64,000 nt of DNA from Planctomycetota bacterium (lineage in GTDB: Bacteria; Planctomycetota; UBA1135; GCA-002686595), in contig JAJDEU010000051.1 in the NCBI GenBank assembly GCA_029259635.1, positions 1 through 64,000 of the forward strand, given 5' to 3'. Under the pieces are notes generated by a model. That model did not search any database, was not told the origin of the DNA, and was given only the letters and a program-made list of their open reading frames with translations. Shown here piece by piece: positions 43,755 to 52,800 of this stretch. Both the position numbers and the translations under genes were made by a program. Numbering within the stretch: the stretch's first letter is position 1; every line of letters starts with the position of its first letter.

Positions 43755-46045
43755 TGCGTACGCCGGATCTCACTTCGGAATCGGGGCTGCGTCCGCTGAG
43801 CGCGATTGTTGTGATCGCGTTTGTTGTCTTCGTGGTGATGCTGCGCGTCACCTATCTCGCGCTCGGTGAATCGGTCGGAACGCGCAAGCTCGCCGTTCTT
43901 CGAGAGACCGGGATGAAACCCGCTTACAGCATCGAAGATCGGCGCGGCACTCCGCTGGCGGTCTTCCTCGAGCGACTCGACCTCGTGATGTCTCCACAGA
44001 GCATGTGGCAGGCGCACACGCCGGACTACATGGCCGTTGAGCTCGCGAATCAGCTCGGCCCCGATGTGCACCCGAGCGAACTGCTCGCGCTGATGTTGCC
44101 CGACGCCAAAGATGGCGTGATTCGGGTGGATCGTTGGGAGATCGACGCGGCTGCGGCCGAGCGCATCGATCGGTGGATTCGCGGAGAACACGAGTGGGAG
44201 CGCGACGCTGTCGGCTCACTTCCCGGCATCGGATTCGAATTGTCCCCCGGCGGCGATCCGCAGCTTTTGTGGAAGCCGGTCGAGCTCCTCAGTCGTGAGA
44301 CTCGCAAGACTTTTGGCCAGACGACGAGCCCACAGCTCTGGACGCGCAAGATCGCCGACTCGCTCGGCAGCGCGCTGTTCGGACCACTCGACGAAACTGC
44401 AACGGACGCGGATCGCAAGAATCGTCGCCGCGAGATCTGGTCGGGATTGATGCCGACTCAGTTTTGCCGCGCAGCGCTTTCGATCTCACCGGAGCGTTCG
44501 CTCCCGCTCTCGACACTTCTCCGGCGCGAGGGCGTCGAGCCGGTACAGATGAGCTTGGCCTCGACACGCGCTCGTGAATATCCCTCCGGCGACTTTCCCG
44601 TTCTGGGACAGTGGGGCTTCACCCAAGACGGTCAGCTCGAAGCGGAACCCTATGGCGGGCTCGAGAGCCTGTGCGACGACATCTTGTCCGATGGCGCTTG
44701 GTCCTGGCTCGAACCCATTCCGGGGAGCTACGACTATCGGCGCGAACGCCCGGCTCGATTGAAGCTGCGCCCGTACTACTTGGGGCGAGCGGAAGGCACG
44801 GGCGCGCCGGCGGTGCGCGTGACCATGGATGTCTCGTTGCAGAGGTTTTTGCGCAGGCGACTCGAACGCGTCATGGTCGAGAACGAGCCCGCGGTCGCGA
44901 TGGCAATCGCCGTGGATCTCGCCAGCGGAGAAGTGCTGGCCGCCGATGGTATTCACACCTATGGCATGGCGGCCTTCGCTCCGGTGAAGCACCAGTTCAT
45001 GCCCGGCTCGACCTTCAAGCTGGTGACGATGGCGACGGCGCTTGACGCCGGCGTCGTTCAGCCTTCGGACACCTTTCAGGTGGACAACGGCGAGTGGGTG
45101 CTCTGGGTCGACGGCAAGAGCCGCGTAATTCACGAAGCGGAGGGCAGTAAGCACGGCTTGATCACGGCGGAAGAAGGCCTGGCCTATTCGGTCAATGCGG
45201 CTCTGGTTCAGATCGGTCTCAAGATACCGGCTGAGCTCTTCTCCGACCGATTGAAGAGCCTCGGTTATGGGCAAAGGGTCGACGCGAACCTCGGTGGCGA
45301 AGAGTCCGGGCTGGTTCCACAGCTACCCTGGTCCCGTCGTTTCGCGCATGCCTCCGTGTGCTATGGCTACGAGATTTCGACCACGCTCTGGCAGCATATG
45401 CAAGCGCTGACCACGATTCTGCGCGGCGGTGTCTACAAGCCGCTCAGGATCGCCGACTCGGTCGTGCACGACGGACAACGTTATCCGCTCGAGAAGAGCG
45501 AACCAATCCGTGTGTTTGAATCCGAGACTTGCCGCACCGTGCGCGGCATGATGGAGCTCGGCGCGAGGGAGGGGACCGGTCGGGACCTCTATCGCGACGA
45601 CATCGTGATGGGCACCAAGACGGGTACGGCGGAACGGGTGAAGACAGAAGTCTGTCTGCATGTCTTTGGACGTGCGGCGGCGGCGCTTCGTGAGGCGGGA
45701 AAACCCGTTCCGAATAGTCTGTATCGCCAGCTTCGCGGCGTGCGCGAAGAGCACTCGCGCTGCCACACTTCGTCCATTGTCGCGGTCGGCAAACTGCCCG
45801 GCGACGACCGTGAAGTGGCTGTCTTTGTCGTGGTGGACGAGCCGCGTGTCGGCGGACACTTTGGCTCAAAGGTTGCCGGACCGGCGGCCATGGACATCCT
45901 CGTAGAGGCGCTCGGCATAACGCGCGGTGGGACGGAAACGAAGCGTGACCTCTTGCCGGGTTTCGCGGCTTCGATCGTGGATCCCGGACCGCGCATGAGC
46001 GACGAAGCTCGCGAACAACCGTGGAAAGCGAGGGCTGGCTGGTGA
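43754..46045 (+). CDS. ftsI: FtsI/PBP2-family peptidoglycan transpeptidase (class B penicillin-binding protein)
   Basis: A 763-aa class B PBP, ATG overlapping the stop of the small gene. An N-terminal transmembrane helix (about 16-36, LSAIVVIAFVVFVVMLRVTYL) precedes a pedestal domain with YSIEDRRGTPLAV. The transpeptidase triad is intact: S419-T-F-K422 (active-site Ser), S479-V-N481 and K622-T-G-T. It is about 150 residues longer than typical FtsI, mainly from inserts in the pedestal region (about 110-330). No PASTA domains. It cross-links septal peptidoglycan, working with FtsW at 50185. The C-terminus overlaps the murE start. Confidence 0.92.
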   Translation: MRTPDLTSESGLRPLSAIVVIAFVVFVVMLRVTYLALGESVGTRKLAVLRETGMKPAYSIEDRRGTPLAVFLERLDLVMSPQSMWQAHTPDYMAVELANQLGPDVHPSELLALMLPDAKDGVIRVDRWEIDAAAAERIDRWIRGEHEWERDAVGSLPGIGFELSPGGDPQLLWKPVELLSRETRKTFGQTTSPQLWTRKIADSLGSALFGPLDETATDADRKNRRREIWSGLMPTQFCRAALSISPERSLPLSTLLRREGVEPVQMSLASTRAREYPSGDFPVLGQWGFTQDGQLEAEPYGGLESLCDDILSDGAWSWLEPIPGSYDYRRERPARLKLRPYYLGRAEGTGAPAVRVTMDVSLQRFLRRRLERVMVENEPAVAMAIAVDLASGEVLAADGIHTYGMAAFAPVKHQFMPGSTFKLVTMATALDAGVVQPSDTFQVDNGEWVLWVDGKSRVIHEAEGSKHGLITAEEGLAYSVNAALVQIGLKIPAELFSDRLKSLGYGQRVDANLGGEESGLVPQLPWSRRFAHASVCYGYEISTTLWQHMQALTTILRGGVYKPLRIADSVVHDGQRYPLEKSEPIRVFESETCRTVRGMMELGAREGTGRDLYRDDIVMGTKTGTAERVKTEVCLHVFGRAAAALREAGKPVPNSLYRQLRGVREEHSRCHTSSIVAVGKLPGDDREVAVFVVVDEPRVGGHFGSKVAGPAAMDILVEALGITRGGTETKRDLLPGFAASIVDPGPRMSDEAREQPWKARAGW

Positions 46046-47577
46046 GCTCGCTCGCGGATCTGAAGGAGCGCTTCGGCGGAGAGCTCTTGTCGTCGTCACC
46101 GGCGACGATGAGCGCGGTGCGCGGAGTCACGCTCGATAGCCGGACGGCGGCGGCGGAGGTCTTGTTCGCCGCGCTGCCCGGAAAGCTCCAAGACGGTTCA
46201 AAGTTTATCGACAGCGCGATCGAGAAGGGCGCCAGCGCCATACTGACGACGCCCACGCAAGCGGAGCTGATCGCGGCGCGAGGAACGCTTCGAGTTCCGC
46301 TCTGGATTCATCCCGAAGCTCGCGAGGTTGTCGGACATGCGGCGGCCATGATCTCCGGCGAAGCGACACGGGATCTCAAGGTCGTGGCCATTACGGGAAC
46401 GAACGGCAAGACCTCCGTCGCGCACTTTGCGGCGCAGCTCTTGGAAGCTGGCGGTTTGTCTACTGCAGAAATTGGAACCGTTGGAGTTCGAGTTTCGGGA
46501 GCAGAAGATCGTCCCGCGACTCATACCACGCCGGACGCGCCGACTCTTCAGCGACTCTTCGCCGAGCATCGCGAAGCGGGCGGCCAAGCGGTCGTGCTGG
46601 AAGCGAGCTCTCACGCGCTCGACCAAGAGCGCCTGGCGGGAACCGAGCTCGACATCGCGGTGTTCACCAATTTGACCCGCGATCATTTGGATTATCACCC
46701 GGACATGGAGAGCTATGCCGGGGCCAAGGAGAAACTCTTTTACTTGTTGGGGGAGGGCGGAGCGGCAGTTGTGAGACTGGACGATCCGTACTCTCGACGC
46801 ATGGCAAAAGCGGCGCGTGAACGCGGCGCACGAGTGATCTCCTATGGCGTTTCGTACGGCGCCGACGCCGAAGCGGATCTGTGCGCGACACACCTTCGTG
46901 TCGAACGAGGGGGTACACGCTTCTCTCTTGACGGGATGGGGATCCCTTCGAGCGAAGTTTGTGTTCCACTGTTCGGGCGATTCAATGTCGAGAACGCACT
47001 GGCTGCTTGTGCTGCGGCGCTACTTTCAGGCGTGAGTGCCTCCGATGTTTTGGAAGCGCTCACTCGACTTCGACCGGCTCCCGGACGGCTGGAAGAAGTC
47101 GGCTCCGGCCGTCGCGATTTCTCGGTTGTCGTGGACTACGCGCATACCGAGAACGCGCTCGAAGAGGTCTTGTGCTGTCTTCGTGAGGTGTTGTCCTCAC
47201 GCGGCCGGGGGCGACTCTTGTGCGTCTTCGGTTGCGGCGGAGATCGGGATCAGGGCAAGCGCGACGCGATGGGGCGCACCGTCGGACGGCTGGCGGATGT
47301 TGCGATCGTGACCAGCGACAATCCTCGCGGTGAGTCGCCGGCGAAGATCGCAGAAGAGATCTGGGCTGGGCTGACTTGCGTCGAGGGACGCGCTGGTCGG
47401 AGAGCCGAACTCTTTAGTGAACTCGATCGCCGCGCGGCGATCGAACTGGCGATCGATTTAGCTCGATCGGATGACGTGGTCTTGATTGCCGGCAAAGGAC
47501 ACGAGACAACACAGGAAGTGGACGGCGTAAAGCTGCCCTTTGACGATCGCCAAGTGGCTCTGGAGGTACTCCGATGA
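46042..47577 (+). CDS. murE: UDP-N-acetylmuramoyl-L-alanyl-D-glutamate--2,6-diaminopimelate ligase MurE
   Basis: A 511-aa ATP-dependent Mur ligase adding the third stem residue. The GTG at 46042 forms a GTGA overlap with ftsI; GTG 46021 is a longer alternative. It has the P-loop ITGTNGKTS, the carbamylated-Lys region DHLDYH and a substrate-binding DNPR in TSDNPRGESP. DNPR indicates meso-diaminopimelate rather than lysine. C-terminal AGKGHETTQEV is a family hallmark. It is followed by murF in an ATGA overlap. Confidence 0.95.
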   Translation: MSSLADLKERFGGELLSSSPATMSAVRGVTLDSRTAAAEVLFAALPGKLQDGSKFIDSAIEKGASAILTTPTQAELIAARGTLRVPLWIHPEAREVVGHAAAMISGEATRDLKVVAITGTNGKTSVAHFAAQLLEAGGLSTAEIGTVGVRVSGAEDRPATHTTPDAPTLQRLFAEHREAGGQAVVLEASSHALDQERLAGTELDIAVFTNLTRDHLDYHPDMESYAGAKEKLFYLLGEGGAAVVRLDDPYSRRMAKAARERGARVISYGVSYGADAEADLCATHLRVERGGTRFSLDGMGIPSSEVCVPLFGRFNVENALAACAAALLSGVSASDVLEALTRLRPAPGRLEEVGSGRRDFSVVVDYAHTENALEEVLCCLREVLSSRGRGRLLCVFGCGGDRDQGKRDAMGRTVGRLADVAIVTSDNPRGESPAKIAEEIWAGLTCVEGRAGRRAELFSELDRRAAIELAIDLARSDDVVLIAGKGHETTQEVDGVKLPFDDRQVALEVLR

Positions 47578-49043
47578 GTGTTTTTCGTCTGAAGAATTTT
47601 GTCGATGCAACCGGCGCGCTTCCGATCTCGGGAGACTTGGAGACCGAGCTCACTGGCGTGTGCACGGACTCGCGCTCGATTCGGCCGGGCGAGTTGTTCG
47701 TCGCGCTCGACGGGCCGAACTTTAAGGGCAATGACTACGCGCGCGCCGCAAGCAAAGCGGGCGCGGGCGCGATTGTGCTGAAGGCCAGCGCTTCGGACGG
47801 TGCGGGATCGTCCGCAGAACTGAGAGAAGGCGATGAGTTCTTCAGTCCCGCGTGTCCGGTGATCTCCCACTCCAATCCGCGTCGCGCACTGGGCGACTTC
47901 GGAGGATGGTATCGATCGACGCTGGAGGCCAAGGTGATTGGCATCACGGGCTCCTGCGGCAAGACCACGACGAAGAGCATCCTCGTCAAGCTGCTGGAAC
48001 CCCTGCTTCCGACTGTCGGCTCGCCGCGCTCCTACAACAATGACATCGGTGTGCCGTTGACGTTGGCGCTCGCACACAAAGATACGCGCGCGCTGGTCGT
48101 CGAGATGGGGACCAATCAGCCGGGCGAGATTGCGAGCCTGTGTCGCATCGCTCGTCCGGACATCGGCTTGATCACGAATATCGGCGCGTCCCACTTGGAG
48201 GGACTCGGCTCGCTGGAAGGCGTCGCTGAGGAGAAGGCCGACCTCGCGCGTTCGCTTCCCGAAGAGGGCTTTCTCGTGATCAACGAGGACTGCCGCTTCT
48301 CCGGTTTTCTGCGCAGTGAAACCAGCGCCGAAGTGCTCAGCTTTAGCATCGACGGCGCCGGCGACCTGAACGCGACCGACGTGTACTTCCACTCGGGCGG
48401 AACCGTATTCCGTCTCAACGGACACGACGTGAGCTTTCCACTGCTCGGCACTCACAACGTTCAGAACTGTCTCGCCGCTCTGTGCGTCGGAATCGGCCTC
48501 GGCTTCGAGCTCGAGGAGCTGCTCTCCGCAGTCTCCTCGCTGACCGGTGGACGTCAGCGTATGGAGCGCTCGGACCTCAATGGCTTGACCGTTTTCGACG
48601 ACAGCTACAACTCGAACCCGGACTCGGCGCGCGCCGCCGTTCGGGTGCTCGCGGGGCTGCACGGCTTCGGCCGACGAGTCTTGGTGCTCGGTGACATGTT
48701 GGAGCTCGGCGAGCATGCTGCCGAGCTGCATAGGGAGATCGGTCGCGAGGCGGTCGCCTCGGGAGTGGACTGTTTGATTGGCGTGGGGGAGTTGGCGGCT
48801 TCGGCCGTCGAGGGCGCGCGCGAAGCGGGCCTTGCCGAAAGTGCGGCGACTCACCTTGCGACGACCGATGATGTTCTGGCGGCATCCGGAGCTCTCCTGA
48901 AAGAGGGCGATGTCGTCTTGGTGAAGGGCAGCCGCGGAATGGCTCTCGAACGTCTGGTCAAACAGCTGCGCAAAGACTGGGGCCTGCGACCCTCATCCTC
49001 AGCTCCTAATCATTCACGTGAGCGAGAAGGAGTGCGCGGGTGA
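47574..49043 (+). CDS. murF: UDP-N-acetylmuramoyl-tripeptide--D-alanyl-D-alanine ligase MurF
   Basis: A 489-aa Mur ligase that attaches D-Ala-D-Ala. It has the N-terminal domain TDSRSIRPGELFVALDG, a P-loop GITGSCGKTTTK, and EMGTNQPGEI. Central DSYNSNPDSA (usually DAYNANP) is the MurF-specific substrate motif, and VLGDMLELG follows. The C-terminal tail of about 20 residues is Ser/Arg-rich. ATG overlaps the murE stop; the stop overlaps the mraY GTG. Confidence 0.95.
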   Translation: MSVFRLKNFVDATGALPISGDLETELTGVCTDSRSIRPGELFVALDGPNFKGNDYARAASKAGAGAIVLKASASDGAGSSAELREGDEFFSPACPVISHSNPRRALGDFGGWYRSTLEAKVIGITGSCGKTTTKSILVKLLEPLLPTVGSPRSYNNDIGVPLTLALAHKDTRALVVEMGTNQPGEIASLCRIARPDIGLITNIGASHLEGLGSLEGVAEEKADLARSLPEEGFLVINEDCRFSGFLRSETSAEVLSFSIDGAGDLNATDVYFHSGGTVFRLNGHDVSFPLLGTHNVQNCLAALCVGIGLGFELEELLSAVSSLTGGRQRMERSDLNGLTVFDDSYNSNPDSARAAVRVLAGLHGFGRRVLVLGDMLELGEHAAELHREIGREAVASGVDCLIGVGELAASAVEGAREAGLAESAATHLATTDDVLAASGALLKEGDVVLVKGSRGMALERLVKQLRKDWGLRPSSSAPNHSREREGVRG

Positions 49044-50185
49044 TTCCCGGCATTCTCGACGAGCTCTTTGGCATCCGCTTGTTCGGATACATCTCGTTCC
49101 GAATGGCGTTGGCTGCGCTGACAGCTTTTGCGCTAGCGCTGTGGTGGGGGCGCCCGACGATCGCATGGCTGCGTAGCCACCGCGTTCAGGAAGACGTCTC
49201 CAAGACGGACGCCTACGAACTGGCGCGTCTCAACAAAGAGAACAAGAAGCACGAGACGACGACGATGGGCGGCAGCTTCCTGATCGCCGCGCTGCTCACG
49301 TCGGTTCTGTTGTGGGCCAGGCTCGACAATATTCACGTGGTTCTCGGCGTGATCTTGGTGGCGGGTTTTGCGGCCGTCGGATTCATCGACGACTTCAAGA
49401 AGCTGACGATTCCCGAATCCAAAGGTCTGTCGCGTCGCTCGAAGATGCTCGGACTCTCGATCGTGACTTTTGGCTGCTTGGGCGCGCTCTGCTACTACGC
49501 GCGGGCTAGCGGCCGGGACACGCTGCTCGAGCTCTATCCGCCGTTGTTCAAGGACTCGGTGATTCCATTGCCCGCCTGGGGATTCGTCGGCATCGCGATC
49601 TTCCTGGCCTTTGAGTGGTTCGTTGTCGTCGGCAGCGCAAACGCGACCAACATCACCGATGGCCTGGACGGCTTGGCCGCCGGTTGTCTGATCATTTCGG
49701 GACTCACGCTCAGCGTCTTCTGCTACGTCACCGGGCGCTACGACTGGACGGCTTATCTCAACCTGCCCCACGTTGTCGCGGCTTCCGAGATGGCCGTCGT
49801 CGGCGGCGCACTGGTCGGCGGATGTCTCGGCTTCCTCTGGTACAACGCCTATCCAGCGCAAGTCTTCATGGGCGACTCCGGCTCGCTTCCGCTCGGCGGA
49901 CTGCTCGCTTGGATGGCACTCGTCAGCAAGCAAGAACTGGTTCTCCCTCTGATCGCTTGCGTCTTCGTGCTCGACCTCGGCTCGAGCTGGCTTCAGACTT
50001 TTTATTACAAGCGCACAAAGAAGCGCGTGTTCACCTGCGCGCCGGTTCACCACGGGCTTCAACTGACCGGCGGCTTCTTCAAGCCCGCGGATAAGCCCTG
50101 GCACGAAGTTCAGATTGTAATTCGTTTTTGGATCGTCGCTGCCTGCGGCGCTATGGCCAGCCTGGCTCTTTTGAAGGTGCGTTGA
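49040..50185 (+). CDS. mraY: Phospho-N-acetylmuramoyl-pentapeptide-transferase MraY
   Basis: A 381-aa polytopic inner-membrane enzyme, GTG start, that makes lipid I from UDP-MurNAc-pentapeptide and undecaprenyl phosphate. About ten transmembrane helices. Diagnostic motifs: TTMGGSFLIAA, GFIDDFKKL (catalytic Asp pair), SANATNITDGLDGLAAG and VFMGDSGSLPLGG. The HxHH-type motif is APVHHGLQ. The TGA overlaps the ftsW ATG by one base. Confidence 0.95.
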   Translation: MIPGILDELFGIRLFGYISFRMALAALTAFALALWWGRPTIAWLRSHRVQEDVSKTDAYELARLNKENKKHETTTMGGSFLIAALLTSVLLWARLDNIHVVLGVILVAGFAAVGFIDDFKKLTIPESKGLSRRSKMLGLSIVTFGCLGALCYYARASGRDTLLELYPPLFKDSVIPLPAWGFVGIAIFLAFEWFVVVGSANATNITDGLDGLAAGCLIISGLTLSVFCYVTGRYDWTAYLNLPHVVAASEMAVVGGALVGGCLGFLWYNAYPAQVFMGDSGSLPLGGLLAWMALVSKQELVLPLIACVFVLDLGSSWLQTFYYKRTKKRVFTCAPVHHGLQLTGGFFKPADKPWHEVQIVIRFWIVAACGAMASLALLKVR

Positions 50186-51393
50186 TGGGAGCGAGAGCAA
50201 GCCGGCGTAAGAACCGAGATCATCCCAGCCAGCTCACCATCGCGGGCTTCTTGGGTGGAATCGCCGCTCGAGCGGAGACACGCGATCCCGGTGTGCCTGC
50301 GATTCGCCTGCTTGGAGTCGTCGTCATCATGATGGGCTTTGGCGCGCTGATTCAGGCCAGCCATGCCGCGACGGTTCACGATCCGCATGGCTTCTCAAGC
50401 ACCGTCATCGAACAGGTCATGTCGCGCGTCGCGGGGCTCGTCGCAATCTTGATCGGTTACCGAATGGGACCCGCCGGCATCCGCCGCTTCCTTCCGCTCA
50501 TGACGGCCGTTGCCCTCGTGATGCTCGTGCTCTGCTACATCGAGCCCTTCGCCGTCGTGCGCAATGGCGCGCGCCGCTGGATCGATCTAGGGGTTCGCTT
50601 TCAGCCCTCGGAAGTCGCGCGCATGGTCATCGTCCTGTGGATCGCCGACCGGTGCGTCCAGCTGGGTTCACGCGTCTCCGAGTTCAAACGCGGCGTCCTG
50701 CCGATGCTCGCGCTGGTCATGGCCTTCTTCGCTCTGGTGCTGGGGGAGACCGACCTCGGTGGTTCGCTCTTGCTCCTGATTTGCGCGCTCTCGACCATGT
50801 GGGTCGGCGGAGCGCGCGCGATTCCCATGGCGGTGTCGATGGCGGCCGTTGGCGGCGGCGCATTCATCGGCGCGACCGCCTTCATTCCCTACATCGGAAA
50901 CCGCATCGGCATGTGGTTCGGCGATGTACAGAACGCTCAAGTCACCGAAGCGGTTCGCGCCATCGGCGGCGGCGGAATGTGGGGGGCGGGACTCGGACAG
51001 GGCACCGCGCGTAGCGCCGGCGTTCCGTATCTGCAGTCCGACTACGTCTTCGCTCAAATCGGCGAGGAGTTTGGGCTGTTCGGCATGCTGCTTGTACTCA
51101 GTCTCATCCTCGCCTTTCTTTGGTTCTCGCTACAGCTGGTGCTCTCGATTCGGAGCCGCTACGAAGCCCTGGCGTCGTTCGGTCTGTTGGTTTCGGTGGG
51201 CATTCAAGCCATGCTTCATGTGCAGGTGGTCTCGGGGTTGGCTCCTCCCAAGGGAACGATCCTGCCGTTCATCTCGGACGGCGGCACCTCACTGGTTGTC
51301 TCTTCTCTCGCTGTGGGATTGGCTCTGGGCTCCGCTCGAAAACGCTCCAAAGCGGCTTCGAAGGAGTCCTGGATCCCAGCTCCCTCTTCCTAG
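50185..51393 (+). CDS. ftsW: FtsW/RodA/SpoVE family peptidoglycan glycosyltransferase
   Basis: A 402-aa SEDS-family polymerase with about ten membrane spans. N-terminal 30 residues are basic and cytoplasmic. Family motifs are present: NGARRWIDLGVRFQPSE, LGETDLGGSLLLL (catalytic Asp), SDYVFAQIGEEFGLFG and APPKGTILPFISDGGTS. Location between mraY and murG and beside ftsI supports FtsW rather than RodA. ATG 50185 is set by overlap with the mraY stop; a longer in-frame start would overlap mraY. Confidence 0.92.
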   Translation: MGARASRRKNRDHPSQLTIAGFLGGIAARAETRDPGVPAIRLLGVVVIMMGFGALIQASHAATVHDPHGFSSTVIEQVMSRVAGLVAILIGYRMGPAGIRRFLPLMTAVALVMLVLCYIEPFAVVRNGARRWIDLGVRFQPSEVARMVIVLWIADRCVQLGSRVSEFKRGVLPMLALVMAFFALVLGETDLGGSLLLLICALSTMWVGGARAIPMAVSMAAVGGGAFIGATAFIPYIGNRIGMWFGDVQNAQVTEAVRAIGGGGMWGAGLGQGTARSAGVPYLQSDYVFAQIGEEFGLFGMLLVLSLILAFLWFSLQLVLSIRSRYEALASFGLLVSVGIQAMLHVQVVSGLAPPKGTILPFISDGGTSLVVSSLAVGLALGSARKRSKAASKESWIPAPSS

Positions 51394-51438
51394 TTCTTCT
51401 CTTCCCTTTTTTTTCAGGCTCGGTACCGGAGTCCACAC

Positions 51439-52443
51439 ATGCAACCCATCGAACGTGTCGGTGTCTTTGCTCTTCTCTTTCTAGTCGTCATGGTCGTAGC
51501 CGTCTGGCTTTTCGATCGCGAACCGGCGGATCTCGCTACGGAGGTTGCCGCGAATGAGCGGGCGCTCCCCGCTGAATCGGCTCGCTCAACGACCTCGACT
51601 CGGGTGCCTCAACTCGGGCAGATGACGGAGAGCTCGCGGCGCAAGACCAGTGCCCCGCAAAAGCCCGCTACGAGCGATTGGAAGTCGCGTAAACAGCTGC
51701 GCGAGTTGGCCCTCGCGGAGCAGGCACAGGCTGCGAAGGCTCCCGCCGGGCTTCCTGTCTCCACGCCTAAGCAAGCGCTGACCGCGGCCCCCAAGCCGAG
51801 CCTCGAGACGCGAACGAATGGCGGTCGCCACATCGCTAGCAATGATCCTTCGAGGACCAGCGCCTCGAAGAAAAAGGCCGAAGTGCTTCAACCCAAAACG
51901 TCCAAAGTCGGGACGGAAAAGGCCAGAAGGAGCCCATCGGAGAGCACGTCTTCGAAGCCCGGGCAGAGCACCCTTAGTACTCGTGAGTACGTGGTTCGGG
52001 CTGGGGATACGCTCAGCGAGATCTCGGAAAGCCAGCTGGGTACCGCTACGCGTTGGAAGGAGCTTGAGGCGCTCAATAACGTCTCGGCCAATCAGCTCAA
52101 GGTCGGAATGAAGCTTCGGCTCCCGAGCAGTAAGACAATCGCCAAGGACGCGACTTCGAAGCCCGCTGTTCTGAAGCCCAAGGCCGCTTCCACGGCGCCG
52201 ACCAAGGCGGGTTCTTACCGTGTGGGGAGCGGGGATAGCCTGTGGTTGATCGCCAAGCGCCAGCTGGGCGACGGCAATCGCTGGTCGGAGATCGCCGCGC
52301 TCAATTCGTCGATCAATCCGGACAAGCTCGTCGTGGGCTCCTCGCTCGTTATGCCGACTGGAGCTGCTCAGCCGAAGGCAACCCAGATCGCGAAGAGTAC
52401 GACGCCCGCCCGTTCGACCTCGAGCAAGCCGCGCGTACGATGA
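51439..52443 (+). CDS. Membrane-anchored protein with two LysM domains
   Basis: A 334-aa protein with one N-terminal transmembrane helix (about 7-24, VGVFALLFLVVMVVAVWLF). A long disordered Ala/Pro/Ser/Lys-rich linker follows. Two LysM domains bind peptidoglycan: about 183-229 (YVVRAGDTLSEISESQLG) and about 259-306 (YRVGSGDSLWLIAKRQLG). No hydrolase or peptidase domain. It is embedded in the dcw cluster between ftsW and murG. The topology resembles a tether between the inner membrane and the cell wall, and so could substitute for a divisome component missing here. That is inference from position. Confidence 0.85.
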   Translation: MQPIERVGVFALLFLVVMVVAVWLFDREPADLATEVAANERALPAESARSTTSTRVPQLGQMTESSRRKTSAPQKPATSDWKSRKQLRELALAEQAQAAKAPAGLPVSTPKQALTAAPKPSLETRTNGGRHIASNDPSRTSASKKKAEVLQPKTSKVGTEKARRSPSESTSSKPGQSTLSTREYVVRAGDTLSEISESQLGTATRWKELEALNNVSANQLKVGMKLRLPSSKTIAKDATSKPAVLKPKAASTAPTKAGSYRVGSGDSLWLIAKRQLGDGNRWSEIAALNSSINPDKLVVGSSLVMPTGAAQPKATQIAKSTTPARSTSSKPRVR

Positions 52444-52691
52444 GCCGCCGATTCCACCAACTGCTGTTCACCGGGTGCCTCTTGATCGGCATCCTTCAAG
52501 CGCCAGCTGCCCTGAGTTCACTCGAAGCGGGTTGGGACGGCGCCTATCCCAGCGAGCCTTCGGGAACCCTCTCGCTGGCGGGGACTCTGAGCGCCCGCGA
52601 AAAACAAGCGGACGCGAAGTCCGATTCCGCGGAGAAAAAATTAGAAGGTTTAGAAGAAACTGCGCCTTCGATTTCACGCGCCGGTTTCTAA
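52440..52691 (+). CDS. Small secreted protein in the dcw cluster
   Basis: An 83-aa protein. The ATG overlaps the LysM gene stop (ATGA). A signal peptide (FHQLLFTGCLLIGILQAPAALS) is followed by a short mature part rich in Gly/Ser then Lys/Glu. No family recognised. Tight coupling to the LysM gene argues that it is expressed and related in function. Confidence 0.55.
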   Translation: MSRRFHQLLFTGCLLIGILQAPAALSSLEAGWDGAYPSEPSGTLSLAGTLSAREKQADAKSDSAEKKLEGLEETAPSISRAGF

Positions 52692-52800
52692 CCAAAGCCG
52701 GATGAAGCTTTTCTAACTCGGGGGGGCGACGGTCCCCGCCACACGCGCAGGCACCTTGTCCACTCTGCACTCAACCCTTTATGCGAAGACGCGCTCTTTG